Assembly (NCBI GenBank): GCA_034434895.1
Contig: DAOTYI010000071.1
Location: 1-20,334, forward strand
Length of the DNA stretch: 20,334 bases
Origin: DAOTXL01 sp034434895
GTDB taxonomy: Bacteria; Chloroflexota; Anaerolineae; JAAYZQ01
Reading direction: 5' to 3'
Part shown: one piece after another, positions 6,436 through 13,669 of the stretch
How positions within the stretch are numbered: position 1 is the first letter of the stretch
Layout: every line of letters begins with the position of its first letter
Notes under the pieces: model-generated
The model's database searches: none
Told to the model about the DNA's origin: nothing
Seen by the model: the letters and a program-made list of their open reading frames with translations, nothing else
Translations under genes and position numbers: made by a program

Positions 6436-8994
6436 ATGACAGACCCTTCTTCCTCCCGACCCGGCTGTGGCTCCTGGTTCCTCCTGTTGGCCATGGCCCT
6501 GTGGCTGGCCGCCGTGCCGTTGACCGTCACCCTGGCGCTTGAGGTGGTGACCAACCGCCCCCCCGAAATCGTGACCATGCTGGGTGAGATCGTCCCCGGC
6601 GATTCCAGGCTGCCCGATTGGGGGTTCGGCCTGCTCAACACCGGGCTGACCCTGGGGTGCTATCTGGCGGCTTTTGTGCCCCTCTATCTGGCCGGCCGAC
6701 GGCCGGGGCGCGAACTGTGGCGCACCACCGCAACGCTGGCGCTCCTCATCGCCCTGTTCCAGGCGCTCAACGCCGTGGCCCGCCTGCTGGGACCGCAGGT
6801 TGGGCCGACGACCTTCGGCCCCGGCACCTCCGAACGGGCCATCACGGCCGCGCTGCGGCTGGCGCTGGTCCTGCCCTTTCTGCTGCTGGGGGCGGGCTGG
6901 CTGGAAGCCCGCCACGGTGGGGGTTCGCTGCTTCGGGCCTGGCGGCAGGCCGGCCTGCGCCGGTGGTTTAACCCTTCAGCCTGGTGGCTGGCCCTGGGCA
7001 GCGGTGCGGCCATCGTCTGGCCGTGGGTGCTGGTCGGTTCGCTGGGCAGCGCCGGCACCACAGCCGCCAACGCTCTCCAGGCATTGCCCAACGCCCTGGG
7101 TGAGGAGCTTCTTTTTCGCGGCCTGGCCCTGGCCTGGCTGTGGCGGGCAACCCGCAGCCGCACCGGGGCCGCTGCCGGCAGCCTGCTGCTGTTCATCGCC
7201 GCCCAGGGGGGCACCATCCTGCCCGGCGGCGACTGGGGGGCGCTGCTGCGCTTCGCCGCGGCGCTGGGGCTGGGACTGCTGGCCACCGAACTGACGGTCC
7301 GGGCCGGCGGCTCGATCTGGCCGGCGGCGACGGTCCATTTCCTGTATGACTGGTTCCACATCGCTTTTGTGGACCCCCGCAGCCAGGAGGAGATGCTGCA
7401 CTGGCTGGCGCAGGTCTGGGCACCGCTGGCGGCCGCCGGGTTGGGCCTGGTGCTGTGGGGCGGGCGCAAGGCCATCGAGCTTCTGCGGGGTCAGACGGCG
7501 GCAAGGGAAAGCCGGGGGGGGCTGCTGACCTCGGCGGGCGTGGCGGGCCTGGTTTGGGCCGGGGTGCTGGCCCTGTACCTGACCCTGGGCATCCCCGGCT
7601 TTCACCCCGACGGCTTTCTCATCGTCCTGGAAGAGCAGGCCGACCTGCGCCCGGCGGCGGCCATCGCCGACCCGGTTGAGCGGCGGGCGTGGGTGTATCG
7701 CACCCTGGTCGAGACGGCGGAGCGCAGCCAGGCTCCGCTGCGGGCCGAGCTTGACCGACGGGGGGTGCCCTACCGCCCTCACTACCTGGTCAACCTGATC
7801 GAAGTGCTGGACCGTCCCGGCCTGCGCCACACCTTTGCCCACCGGCCAGGGGTGGCCTGGGTGCTGTTCCAGCCCGGTGTGCGGCGCTATGCCCATCCCT
7901 TCAAGCTGCCCGCTGCGGACGTCAGCGGTCCGCGCGGCGTGGAGTGGAATGTGCGCGAGCTGGGCGCCGACCGGCTGTGGGAACTGGGCTACACCGGCCA
8001 GGGGGTGATCGTCGGCAATGCCGATACCGGCGTGGCCTGGGAACATCCGGCCCTCAAGACGGCCTATCTGGGCTGGGATGGCACCTCGGCCGATCACAAC
8101 TATCACTGGTACGACCCGTGGGACGGCAGAGCCGTGCCGTGGGACGACAACGGCCATGGCACCCACACCACCGGCACGATGGTGGGCCGGGATGGGGAGA
8201 ACAGGATCGGGCTGGCGCCGGGGGCGCGCTGGATCGCCTGCCGCAACATGCGCCACGGCATCGGCAATCCGGGCAGTTATGTGAGCTGCATGGAGTTCCT
8301 GCTGGCCCCCTTCCCCCTGGGCGGCGATCCGTTCCACGACGGCGACCCGGCGCGGGGGGCGCAGGTGGTCAACAACTCATGGGGGTGCCCGGCGCGGGAA
8401 GGCTGCCGTCCCGATACGCTGCGCCTGGCGGTGGACCACCTGCGGGCGGCGGGACAGATGATGGTTGTCAGCGCCGGGAACGAAGGGCCGGCCTGTGGCA
8501 CCGTTCAGGACCCGCCGGCCCTGTACGACTCGGTTTTCACCGTAGGGGCCATCGCCCAGGGCGACCAGGTGGCAGGCTTTAGCAGCCGTGGTCCGGTAAC
8601 GGCTGATGGCAGCCGGCGCCTCAAACCCGATCTGGTGGCGCCGGGGGTGGAGATCCGCTCGGCGGTGCCGGACGGCTATGCCAGCAGCGCAGGGACCTCG
8701 ATGGCCGGGCCGCACGTGGCCGGGGCGGTCGCCCTGCTCTGGTCAGTGGACCCCAGCCTGATCGGCGACCTGGAGCGCACCGAAGCGTTGCTGGTCGAGA
8801 CGGCCCAGCCGTTGACGCCTGAAGCGGTATGCCCCACCGTTCCGGGCTGGCTCACCCAGATCAGCAGCGGCCGGCCGGTGGCGGTGTGCGCCTGTGGGGA
8901 GGATGGGCCGGACAGCGTGCCGAACAACGTCTACGGCTGGGGGCAGGTAGAGGTGTGGGCCGCGGCGCAAAAGCTGCTCACCCCCCCCCGCTGA
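6436..8994 (+). CDS. CPBP-like membrane domain fused to S8 subtilase
   Basis: An 852-residue chimeric protein. Residues 1-390 carry about 11 hydrophobic segments including a CPBP/Abi signature: EELLFR (Glu223, Glu224, Arg228) and HFLYD (His301, Asp305). The motif normally reading FxxxH is here FIAAQ (Phe253 to Gln257), so one putative metal-binding histidine is missing. Residues about 391-490 (FLIVLEEQADL to VAWVLFQPGVRRY) resemble an I9-type subtilase propeptide. Residues about 500-850 are a complete S8 peptidase: Asp530 (NADTGV), His574 (GHGTHTTGT), Asn682 (SAGNEGP) and Ser755 (GTSMAGPHVAG). The topology would put the subtilase outside the membrane. The ATG at 6436 has AGAGG 10 bases upstream. 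The 3' end overlaps the convergent MoaD-like gene by 17 bases. The substrate is unknown. Confidence 0.9.
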   Translation: MTDPSSSRPGCGSWFLLLAMALWLAAVPLTVTLALEVVTNRPPEIVTMLGEIVPGDSRLPDWGFGLLNTGLTLGCYLAAFVPLYLAGRRPGRELWRTTATLALLIALFQALNAVARLLGPQVGPTTFGPGTSERAITAALRLALVLPFLLLGAGWLEARHGGGSLLRAWRQAGLRRWFNPSAWWLALGSGAAIVWPWVLVGSLGSAGTTAANALQALPNALGEELLFRGLALAWLWRATRSRTGAAAGSLLLFIAAQGGTILPGGDWGALLRFAAALGLGLLATELTVRAGGSIWPAATVHFLYDWFHIAFVDPRSQEEMLHWLAQVWAPLAAAGLGLVLWGGRKAIELLRGQTAARESRGGLLTSAGVAGLVWAGVLALYLTLGIPGFHPDGFLIVLEEQADLRPAAAIADPVERRAWVYRTLVETAERSQAPLRAELDRRGVPYRPHYLVNLIEVLDRPGLRHTFAHRPGVAWVLFQPGVRRYAHPFKLPAADVSGPRGVEWNVRELGADRLWELGYTGQGVIVGNADTGVAWEHPALKTAYLGWDGTSADHNYHWYDPWDGRAVPWDDNGHGTHTTGTMVGRDGENRIGLAPGARWIACRNMRHGIGNPGSYVSCMEFLLAPFPLGGDPFHDGDPARGAQVVNNSWGCPAREGCRPDTLRLAVDHLRAAGQMMVVSAGNEGPACGTVQDPPALYDSVFTVGAIAQGDQVAGFSSRGPVTADGSRRLKPDLVAPGVEIRSAVPDGYASSAGTSMAGPHVAGAVALLWSVDPSLIGDLERTEALLVETAQPLTPEAVCPTVPGWLTQISSGRPVAVCACGEDGPDSVPNNVYGWGQVEVWAAAQKLLTPPR

Positions 8995-9202
8995 CGGCAA
9001 GCACCTTGATCGTTTCCCCATCCTGAGGCCGATACTCCTTGGAGAGGAGGCGGCCCTGGTGCACGACCGCCGCCACCAGCGCCGGCGGGATGCCGATCCC
9101 TTCGAGCATCTCCCGCACAGTGGGACCGGCGGCCAGTTCCAGACGCCCCTGGCCGCCGGTATACTCTTTCAACATCCCGGCCACAAGCAGCGTGACGGCC
9201 AA
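8978..9202 (-). CDS. MoaD/ThiS-family sulfur carrier protein
   Basis: This 74-residue protein has the ubiquitin-like pattern of MoaD/ThiS: MAVTLLVAGMLKEYTG at the start, LELAAGPTVREMLEGIGIP in the middle, HQGRLLSKEYRPQDGETIKVLAVSGGG at the end. The terminal glycines are the site of thiocarboxylation in the family, which supplies dithiolene sulfur for molybdopterin. Translation starts at TTG 9202, 4 bases after the AOR stop, with AGGT about 8 bases upstream. Its position as last gene of the AOR operon suggests a dedicated role in the tungsten or molybdenum pterin cofactor. The Gly-Gly-Gly tail is encoded by a 9-base C run (8981-8989 on the plus strand), and the gene's end overlaps the convergent protease gene. 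Confidence 0.85.
   Translation of the reverse strand: MAVTLLVAGMLKEYTGGQGRLELAAGPTVREMLEGIGIPPALVAAVVHQGRLLSKEYRPQDGETIKVLAVSGGG
8981..8989. repeat. C9 homopolymer at overlapping gene ends
   Basis: Nine consecutive C on the plus strand encode the carrier Gly tail of the MoaD-like protein (as GGG GGG GGG on the minus strand) and the final Pro-Pro of the CPBP-subtilase protein. A one-base length change would alter both C termini. Confidence 0.9.
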
Positions 9203-9206
9203 ACGG

Positions 9207-11039
9207 CTACCTGCCCACCAGGTCGGTCAACCCCAGCCGCGCCAGCGTCTCCGGCGTGGGGATGCCGTTAGCATCCCAGCCCCGCTTTTCATAATAATAG
9301 TCGAGCATCTTCTGAGCCGCCTCCGGCGGCGTGAATTGGCCATCCGTGACGCCGCCGACGGCCGGCTCCTCCACAAAGCGGGGCGGGGGCGCATCCCAGG
9401 CCCGCCCAAAGCCCTCTACATCGCGCACCCAGATCAGGCGCGTCAGGTTCCAGATCCGCTCCGAGATGTGCAGCAGCTCCTGCCACGAGTATTCGACGCC
9501 GGTCAGGGCGCTCAGAGCCGGGGCATAGTGTTCCAGCGGCATGCCCAACTCAACCCACTGCAGGCGGCAGCAGCCCAGGCAATCCAGCAGGGGGCGGATG
9601 TGCTGCAACTCGACCACCCTGGCAGCCTTTTCGGGCACCACCCTGTCACGGCCCACGGCCAGGTCGTAGGTGATGGCCCAGGCGCGGTTGTGGTGTGCGC
9701 CCACGTCGGCGGTCATGTAAGCCAACAGCATCGAGGTGGCGCTGTGGGTGGCGTAGGCGCTCTGCTCCATCCCCTTGACGTGGATGGCCCATTTCTCGCT
9801 GCCCTGTCCCACCTCCGCCGCCGCCCGCCTGACCCCTTCGGCCAGGAGGTTGCCCAGCCAGCCCTCGCGGCGGGCGATGCGCTCGATGAGGGTAAAGACG
9901 GCCTCGGCGTTGCCAAAGCGCAGCTCCAGCCCGCCGGTCTGCTCCCTGCTCAGAATCCCCCTCTCGTAGCACTCCATCGCCCAGGCGATACAGCCGCCGG
10001 TCGAGATCGAATCCAGCCCCAACTCGTCGCATAACTGGTTGGCCCTGGCAATGTCCTCGATGTCGCCCAGCCCCACGTCGGAGCCGAGCATACCGTTGGT
10101 CTCGTACTCGGGCCCTTCGACGTAGATGTTGTACTTTTTCGAGTAGGAGTATTTGCCGCACGGGCACGGGCAGCCGAAGCAGCCCTTGTCGGTGAGGACG
10201 ATCTTTTCCCGAAAGACCGGGGCATAGATGTTGGGCCCCTGTTCGAACGAGCCGGATTGAAAGTTGCGGGTGGGCAGCGCGCCGTTTTCGTCGCACCAGG
10301 AGGTGATCATCATCGTGCCGTAGCGCGTCCACTCCTCCAGCAACTCGGCCTCCTTGCAGGCGCGGTAGGCCGCTTTGGCCGTGCGGAGGAAGCGGTCCAC
10401 ATCGGCGATGGGGATGCCCTTGCTGCCGCGCACGGCGATGGCCTTGACCTTCTTCGCGCCCATCACCGTGCCGACGCCGCCGCGCCCGGCCTGTCGCCCA
10501 TAGTCGTGGTTGATGCAGGCGTACCTGACCAGGTTCTCGCCGGCCGGGCCGATGGTGGCGATCTGGAACTCTTCGCCCAGTTCTTCCTTCAGCCGCTTTT
10601 CCAGTGCGAACGAGCCCATGCCCCACCAGGCGCTCGCATCGCGCAGTTCCACCCTGTCATCGTCCACGAACAGGTAGACCGGTTTGGGGCTGACCCCTTC
10701 GAGGATGATCGAATCATAGCCGGCGTAGCGGATCTCGGCGGTGAGCATGCCGCCGACGCTGGCGCTGGCATAGCCGCCGGTGAGCGGCGACCTGGTGGTC
10801 CAGTCCATCTTGCCCGCGCCGGGGAACAGTGTGCCCGACAGCGGCCCCGGCGAGGCAAAGAGTTTGTTCTCCGGCCCCAGTGGGTCGGCGCCTTTGGGCA
10901 CCTCGGTCCACAACAGGTAGGCGCCCAACCCCCGGCCGCCCAGGAAGTCACGCACCACCTTCTCCGGCGTCGGTTCGGTGGTGATCGCGCCGGTGCTCAG
11001 GTTCACGCGCAGGATATGTCCAGCATAGCCGTACATCAT
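9207..11039 (-). CDS. Aldehyde:ferredoxin oxidoreductase (AOR family)
   Basis: A 610-residue AOR-family enzyme, close to the usual length of about 605. Such enzymes hold tungsten (or molybdenum) on a bis-pterin plus one [4Fe-4S] cluster and oxidise aldehydes to acids, or run in reverse, with ferredoxin as electron carrier. The N-terminal domain reads GYAGHILRVNLSTG with FLGGRGLGAYLL and SPLTGGYASASVGG. The cluster ligands are Cys287, Cys290 and Cys294 (CFGCPCPC) plus Cys491 in the DxxGxC motif (DCLGCC). EGPEYET (309-315) and GAHHNRAW (447-454) are the conserved active-site stretches. The first of two tandem ATGs is used because AGGAGG lies 6 bases upstream. It sits 15 bases after the polyferredoxin and 4 bases before the MoaD-like gene. 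The subfamily and aldehyde substrate cannot be assigned. Confidence 0.95.
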   Translation of the reverse strand: MMYGYAGHILRVNLSTGAITTEPTPEKVVRDFLGGRGLGAYLLWTEVPKGADPLGPENKLFASPGPLSGTLFPGAGKMDWTTRSPLTGGYASASVGGMLTAEIRYAGYDSIILEGVSPKPVYLFVDDDRVELRDASAWWGMGSFALEKRLKEELGEEFQIATIGPAGENLVRYACINHDYGRQAGRGGVGTVMGAKKVKAIAVRGSKGIPIADVDRFLRTAKAAYRACKEAELLEEWTRYGTMMITSWCDENGALPTRNFQSGSFEQGPNIYAPVFREKIVLTDKGCFGCPCPCGKYSYSKKYNIYVEGPEYETNGMLGSDVGLGDIEDIARANQLCDELGLDSISTGGCIAWAMECYERGILSREQTGGLELRFGNAEAVFTLIERIARREGWLGNLLAEGVRRAAAEVGQGSEKWAIHVKGMEQSAYATHSATSMLLAYMTADVGAHHNRAWAITYDLAVGRDRVVPEKAARVVELQHIRPLLDCLGCCRLQWVELGMPLEHYAPALSALTGVEYSWQELLHISERIWNLTRLIWVRDVEGFGRAWDAPPPRFVEEPAVGGVTDGQFTPPEAAQKMLDYYYEKRGWDANGIPTPETLARLGLTDLVGR

Positions 11040-11054
11040 TGTCTACCTCCTCGA

Positions 11055-11441
11055 TTATTCGGCGATCCACAGCGCGGAGGTGCCGCACACGTCCACGCAC
11101 TCGCCGCACAGGTCGCACTCCCAGACGTGTTCGACGTCGGGGCGGGTAAAGACAACGCCTTCGGGGCAGGCGTCCACGCAGGCCAGACACAGGGTGCACT
11201 CGTCCGGTTCGACGTAGTAGGCACCCCTGTCGTTCTGGTGGATGGCCTCCACCGGGCAGACCGCCGCGCACTCCCCGCACTGGGTGCAGACCTTGACCTC
11301 GAAGGTACCCGGCGCGGGAAAGTGGGGCACGATGGCCAGGGCCGCCTTCTTGGGGTTGTTCTCGCCGAACAGGTGCAGCGAACAGGCCACCAGGCAGGCC
11401 CGACAGCCGGAACATTTGGCGTTATCGGCATAGAGTCTCAT
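11055..11441 (-). CDS. Polyferredoxin with four [4Fe-4S] motifs, AOR electron-transfer partner
   Basis: This 128-residue protein holds sixteen cysteines in four cluster motifs: Cys10/13/16/20, Cys52/55/58/62, Cys82/85/88/92 and Cys109/112/115/119. It resembles HycB/DMSO-reductase-type electron-transfer subunits and the small Fe-S subunit (AorA) of multi-subunit bacterial AORs. Direct placement upstream of AOR, 15 bases apart, indicates it carries electrons to or from that enzyme. ATGs exist at 11447 and 11441. GGAGG (11448-11452) abuts the first but is 6 bases from the second, so 11441 is the likelier start. No TAT signal or membrane segment is seen, so it is probably cytoplasmic. Confidence 0.9.
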   Translation of the reverse strand: MRLYADNAKCSGCRACLVACSLHLFGENNPKKAALAIVPHFPAPGTFEVKVCTQCGECAAVCPVEAIHQNDRGAYYVEPDECTLCLACVDACPEGVVFTRPDVEHVWECDLCGECVDVCGTSALWIAE

Positions 11442-11463
11442 CGGCATCCTCCATATGATGGTT

Positions 11464-11643
11464 TCATCTATTGTATCCTCTATCTTCCTTCCAGAGACCT
11501 TCTCCTGTTTTCAGTACCTGACCCTCTCGTTCTTCAAAGTCGGGACGCTCCAGATCCTCCACCGCGCCGCCGACGGCGGGGAGCACCTCCACGTCCTGCG
11601 AGATCGTCTTGAGGATTTGACGCAGGTTTTGCAGGGCTAGCAT
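11464..11643 (-). CDS. Small hypothetical protein heading the AOR operon
   Basis: A 59-residue ORF starting MLALQNLRQILKTISQDVEV and ending EGLWKEDRGYNR. It has an ATG at 11643 with a perfect AGGAGGT 9 bases upstream and ends 22 bases before the polyferredoxin start, so it looks like a translated first gene of the AOR operon. I do not recognise the family. It is acidic and lacks cysteines and membrane segments. A helix is likely over residues 1-20, followed by a Gly/Glu-rich tail. It begins just downstream of a decayed transposase, so it could instead be leftover sequence. The ribosome binding site is the main argument for it. Confidence 0.5.
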   Translation of the reverse strand: MLALQNLRQILKTISQDVEVLPAVGGAVEDLERPDFEEREGQVLKTGEGLWKEDRGYNR

Positions 11644-11671
11644 TTCCGACGAACCTCCTGTGACAGAGACG

Positions 11672-11945
11672 GGGGTTGTTTTCGTCGGTTTCCCAGCGGG
11701 CAGGATTGTTCAGGATATAACAAGTCCCCATTCCCTCTCGTCGCGGATGATGTGTTCGTAATAATTACGTTGCCATATGGGGACACCGGGGGCGTCACGC
11801 AGGGCGTTGATGCGTTTGGTGACGGCGGATTTGAACCCGGCCAGGAATGATGCCAACGAACGTCGCGCAGGGCCATGTGGAATCGGTGTGGTGGCCAACG
11901 TAGGGGCGACCGGCCGGTCGCCCCTACCGCCGTCCTGGTCGCCCC
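11672..11945 (-). pseudogene. Decayed REP-associated tyrosine (Y1) transposase
   Basis: The minus-strand frame near 11710-11860 encodes SLASFLAGFKSAVTKRIN followed by PIWQRNYYEHIIRDERE, the typical C-terminal half of IS200-like/REP-associated transposases. The next expected piece, YILNNPARWETDENNP, is present in another frame (11672-11719), so a frameshift separates them. The N-terminal part with the HUH nuclease motif and most of the gene are absent. The upstream end merges into a 28-bp palindrome and 21-bp tandem repeats that are read in frame (GRGDRDG type), as in other copies of such genes. It is not functional. It fills the gap between moeA and the AOR operon. Confidence 0.75.
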
Positions 11946-11969
11946 TACCGCCATCCCGGTCGCCCCTAC
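11900..11969. repeat. 28-bp perfect palindrome plus 21-bp tandem repeats
   Basis: The 28 bases at 11900-11927 form a loop-free perfect palindrome with arms GTAGGGGCGACCGG and CCGGTCGCCCCTAC. GGTCGCCCCTAC then recurs at 11937 and 11958, giving a 21-base period (starts 11916, 11937, 11958). The ends match the GTAGGG...CCCTAC style of the hairpins at 1111 and 16663. Confidence 0.9.
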
Positions 11970-12027
11970 ACGGGGCTTCGGATTCCATGGACATTCCCCT
12001 GTCCAACGGATACACCCCATCAAATTC

Positions 12028-13269
12028 TCACCCACGTTCCGGCCAATCGAGCATCATCACCCGCACGCGCGCCCCGGCAGGCAGATGGTCCACCTCCTCC
12101 GGGATGATCGCCAGCCCCTGTGCCCGCACCATCGAGAGCAGGATGCCCGATCCCTGGTCGCCGGTCAGCCGCGCCTGGTAGACGCCCTCCCGCTCCTCCA
12201 GGCTCACGCGCAGATAGTGACGGCGGTCATCCTTGCTTCTGATCCCATCCAGCAGCACCGCCTCCACCGTCGGCTTTTCCAGGCGGGTCTTGCCCAGCAT
12301 CTTGAGGATGGCCGGGCGGGCAAACAGTTCAAAGGCCACCATCGCCGACACCGGGTTGCCCGGCAGGCCCAGCAAGGGGACGCCCCGCAGATGGCCAAAA
12401 GCCAGCGGCTTGCCCGGCTTCATCCGCACCCGCCAGAAGGCCATCTCCCCCTCGGCGGCCAGCACCTGCTTCACCACGTCGAAATCGCCCACCGAGACGC
12501 CGCCAGAGGTGAGGAACAGGTCAGCCCCCTGCTCCAGCCCGGCGCGGATTTTGGCCGTCAGGTCGGCCACGTCGTCGCGGGCGATGCCCAGCAACAGGGG
12601 CACGCCGCCGTAGCGCAGCACCTGGGCAGCGTTGGAGTAGGAGTTGGCATTGCGGATCTTGCCCGGCTGCCAGGGGGCATCGATCTCGATCACCTCATCG
12701 CCGGTGGCCAGGATAGCCACCCGCGGCCGGCGGTGGACCCACACCTCCTTGTGGCCGAGGGCGGCCAGCATCCCCACCTCTTGAGGGCGGACCTCGCTGC
12801 CCCGTGGCAGGATGAGCGCGCCCCGCTGCACATCCTCGCCGGCCTGGCGGACATTCCTGCCCACCGGCACCCCCTTGAAGATGTGAACCCACTCCCCCTC
12901 CCGCGCCGTATCCTCGAACTGGACCACGGCATCGGCGCCGGGCGGGAGGGGGGCACCGGTCATGATGCGGATGGCCGTGCCGGGCCGCACCGCCACGTCG
13001 GTGGTGTAGCCGGCGGCCAGGTCGTAAATGACGCGCAGGCGCGCCGGCCGGTCGGGACCGGCTCCGTCCGTGTCGGCAGCGCGCACAGCATAGCCGTCCA
13101 TCGCCGTGTTGGTCAGGGGTGGAATATCCATGTCGGCCAGGAGATCCTCGGTCAGCACCCGCCCCAGAGCTTCCAGCACCGGCACACGCTCCGGCTCCAG
13201 CGGCTGGAAGGCGGCCAGCACCCTTTCCAGAGCTTCCTCCACACCCAACATGGGATACAACTCGCTCAT
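12028..13269 (-). CDS. moeA: Molybdopterin molybdenumtransferase MoeA
   Basis: A 413-residue MoeA/Glp-family protein that inserts molybdate (or tungstate in related enzymes) into adenylylated molybdopterin. Domain landmarks in order are TNTAMDGYAVRAAD (54-66), RIMTGAPLPPGADAVVQFED (101-120), VAILATGDEVIE (184-195), LFLTSGGVSVGDFDVVKQVL (251-270) and GLPGNPVSAMVAFELFARP (301-319); the C-terminal domain IV follows. The ATG at 13269 is chosen because GGGGAG lies 8 bases upstream and family similarity begins at once; the frame stays open further upstream. Its closeness to an AOR operon on the same strand suggests it serves that enzyme's metal cofactor. It is separated from that operon by the transposase remnant, so its transcript may be independent. 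Confidence 0.94.
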   Translation of the reverse strand: MSELYPMLGVEEALERVLAAFQPLEPERVPVLEALGRVLTEDLLADMDIPPLTNTAMDGYAVRAADTDGAGPDRPARLRVIYDLAAGYTTDVAVRPGTAIRIMTGAPLPPGADAVVQFEDTAREGEWVHIFKGVPVGRNVRQAGEDVQRGALILPRGSEVRPQEVGMLAALGHKEVWVHRRPRVAILATGDEVIEIDAPWQPGKIRNANSYSNAAQVLRYGGVPLLLGIARDDVADLTAKIRAGLEQGADLFLTSGGVSVGDFDVVKQVLAAEGEMAFWRVRMKPGKPLAFGHLRGVPLLGLPGNPVSAMVAFELFARPAILKMLGKTRLEKPTVEAVLLDGIRSKDDRRHYLRVSLEEREGVYQARLTGDQGSGILLSMVRAQGLAIIPEEVDHLPAGARVRVMMLDWPERG

Positions 13270-13429
13270 CTCCTCATCTCCCCGCCACTTCCAGACAGTA
13301 TCGCAGCATGGACCCGGCGCCATTGTGCAACTTTTTTCCCAGAGGCCTTGGGAGCCCTCTGGCCATTACACCGGCCTGTCCCTCCCCCCTGCCGCTGCGC
13401 GGTGCGGGGATGGGGAGGAAACCTTGCCA

Positions 13430-13535
13430 GTCTGAAAAGCTCACCACAAAGGCACAAAGAACACGAAGGGAATGAAAAAAAGAAGCATGGTGCCCTGGTG
13501 TCCTTTGTGTCTTGGTGGTTTTCAGACAAGCTCTC
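13430..13535. repeat. Long imperfect stem-loop repeat, copy 2
   Basis: This is the same element as 140-253 in the same orientation: tctgaaaagctcaccacaaaggcacaaag at the left and cctttgtgtcttggtggttttcagac at the right, able to fold back on itself. It fills most of the gap between moeA and the activase gene. The rest of that gap (13270-13669) contains a GC-rich imperfect hairpin near 13381-13419 and a small palindrome GGCTGCG-A-CGCAGCC at 13606-13620, and no gene. Confidence 0.85.
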
Positions 13536-13669
13536 ACAACCTAACGTTGCACATGGCATCGGACATATCATACAAGAGAACGAGGCGATTGGCAAGCGGA
13601 CCGGCGGCTGCGACGCAGCCCTTGCGAAACAACCTCGCCCCAGGAAACCGTTTGCATCTGCCGGCCGGC

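Noticed and set aside
11643..11780. Promoter for the AOR operon in the stretch upstream of the small ORF
   Set aside because: AT-rich words such as TTATAT occur, but no -35/-10 pair with acceptable spacing was convincing.
11916..11969. 21-bp tandem repeats as a CRISPR array
   Set aside because: The period is too short, the intervening bases are nearly identical, and no cas gene is nearby.
13606..13620. Palindrome GGCTGCG-A-CGCAGCC as terminator of the activase operon
   Set aside because: The stem is only 7 bases and no T-tract follows on the minus strand.
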